Below, piece by piece: positions 15,931 through 16,858 of a stretch of DNA of 16,858 nucleotides. Where the stretch lies: contig JAIYCK010000342.1 of NCBI GenBank assembly GCA_027488055.1, positions 1 through 16,858 of the forward strand, written 5' to 3'. A program made the position numbers and the translations under genes. The notes below the pieces were generated by a model that had not been told where the DNA came from, did not search any database, and was given only the letters and a program-made list of their open reading frames with translations. Each line of letters opens with the position of its first letter. Position 1 is the first letter of the stretch. Origin of the DNA: Flavobacteriales bacterium (GTDB taxonomy: Bacteria; Bacteroidota; Bacteroidia; Flavobacteriales_D; Sanyastnellaceae).

Positions 15931-15942
15931 TATGGGCTGGTT
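15931..15942 (-). repeat. Repeat R3, outer arm right of the intron
   Basis: TATGGGCTGG continues the repeat after the intron: with GT at 14045-14046 it restores GTTATGGGC, against GTTAGTGGC in R1, so this arm has changed at two places. The bases GGCTGGTTT next to it are shared with R1 too, showing that similarity extends a little past the arm to the stop codon of the next gene (15943). Confidence 0.7.
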
Positions 15943-16858
15943 TCATTGTTTAACTATTTTCATTACTTTATTCAAATATCCTCCGATACTTAAATAGTAG
16001 ATACCTTTAGACAAGAGTGAAATATCGATACTTGTGTTTTCTGATTTTATTTTTCCAGCAAATAGTGATCTTCCGAGATTGTCATATATTTCATAGTCCG
16101 CACCTGATAAAGAAGTATCTACTTTTATATTAAGTATATCATTAGTTGGATTTGGGTGAACACTAATTTTGACTACAGGATTTTCTTCAATGCCAACGGT
16201 AGTTACACAGTCTGAAAAGTAATCTGTTATATAATTTTTTTGAGTAGGATTAGCTTGATGCTGTGCACTTCCTTTTAGATGAACTACATCTCCAAATAAA
16301 TATGAATATTCTGTAATTTCAAGAGAACCCGTACCTATTGTTGTTCCAGAAGTTAATATACTTCCAGTATAACCTTTATGTGTTGCGATAATGTGCGCGG
16401 CGGTTTCCGCTGGTAAAAAGGTTGCTCCAATATTAGGAGAAAGCCCACCATAATAGGGAATTAAATTATCGTTTGTATTGCTAATACTTAAATATTTTCT
16501 TGAAGATAAAGGGTTTGAAACAACATCATAGCCACAGTATGAACTACTAGGGTCGCTTACACTACTTGGTTTATGAAAATCCCCTGAATGGTATTGGAAA
16601 TCATTTAGATGCGAAACAACTGAACAAATAATATCAATTCCTGCATTCGTATTTTCTATAAAGACCCGATTGGCGAGACCTGCGCCATTTGATGTTCCTA
16701 ATATTCGGATTTTATTGGTATCTACATTAGTGTATGTTTGCAAGATATTTACAAGATCATCGATCATCTCAACATCAGGTGCATCGCTGTTTTCTGCACA
16801 AATATTCCAACTGTTTTGATAACCGGTTGGGGCAACAAGTATATGACACGGAAGCACA
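15943..16858 (-). CDS. Secreted esterase of the LpqC/PHB-depolymerase-like type with T9SS sorting domain (5' end missing)
   Basis: The C-terminal 304 or more residues of an alpha/beta hydrolase; the frame is open to the right edge, so the start is outside the window. The nucleophile elbow is GTSNGAG, the acid is probably the Asp in NTNDNLIPYYGG, and the His may be in VVHLKGSAQH or QHQANP. This fits the CE1/LpqC group (feruloyl or acetyl-xylan esterases, PHB depolymerase-like). From ISVHPNPTNDILNIKV to GIYYLSIGGYLNKVMKIVKQ is a type A Por sorting domain of about 75 residues, predicting type IX export. The gene is visibly more AT-rich than the SASA-like gene beyond the intron. Its TGA (15943-15945) touches repeat R3. 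Confidence 0.82.
   Translation of the reverse strand, partial: VLPCHILVAPTGYQNSWNICAENSDAPDVEMIDDLVNILQTYTNVDTNKIRILGTSNGAGLANRVFIENTNAGIDIICSVVSHLNDFQYHSGDFHKPSSVSDPSSSYCGYDVVSNPLSSRKYLSISNTNDNLIPYYGGLSPNIGATFLPAETAAHIIATHKGYTGSILTSGTTIGTGSLEITEYSYLFGDVVHLKGSAQHQANPTQKNYITDYFSDCVTTVGIEENPVVKISVHPNPTNDILNIKVDTSLSGADYEIYDNLGRSLFAGKIKSENTSIDISLLSKGIYYLSIGGYLNKVMKIVKQ

Noticed and set aside
13917..15942. Treating R3 and its intron as an insertion sequence with terminal inverted repeats
   Set aside because: The only protein inside is a reverse transcriptase, domain V and VI are intact, and the inverted arms belong to a repeat that also occurs without the intron.

Overview
The window comes from a member of the phylum Bacteroidota, most likely a flavobacterium. 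Two secreted enzymes end in type IX secretion (Por) sorting domains. The other genes are lineage-typical: short lipo- or signal-peptide proteins, an outer-membrane beta-barrel, a MORN-type protein and a 5-fold beta-flower repeat protein. Start codons lie in A-rich contexts without clear Shine-Dalgarno sequences. Nearly all genes are on the minus strand.

Left part (1-10.7 kb): the 3' end of a plus-strand gene, possibly AsmA-like, is followed by a fused ethanolamine ammonia-lyase. This single chain carries the EutB and EutC halves behind a twin-arginine type leader. Next come four poorly known small or secreted proteins, including a 36-residue single-span protein, and then an outer-membrane barrel. 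A PQQ/BamB-like propeller protein has its own terminator. The 51-bp-repeat beta-flower protein follows, then a CIA30-family protein, an OsmC-family redox protein and a MORN/YwqK-like protein. These look like independent or short transcription units.

Right part (10.8-16.9 kb): this is a modular, accessory-looking region. A MazF/PemK toxin with its antitoxin, an 87-residue membrane protein, a sialate O-acetylesterase-like secreted enzyme and a CE1/LpqC-like secreted esterase lie head to tail. The last three boundaries between them hold copies of one 130-155 bp imperfect palindromic repeat (R1, R2, R3). Each copy sits just after a stop codon and 60-90 bp before the next start. The repeat has outer arms with TAAC/GTTA cores, unpaired spacers, inner arms and a two-unit centre with 37-nt spacing. 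The layout resembles integron cassettes with attC sites, although no integrase is in the window and the core does not match the canonical attC consensus.

Copy R3 is split by a complete group II intron (14047-15930) with an endonuclease-less reverse transcriptase/maturase. Its domain V carries a CGC triad and its domain VI a bulged A. The intron lies opposite to the genes and sits in the outer arm of the repeat. This is the way group IIC-attC introns behave, and it is the most interesting signal here.
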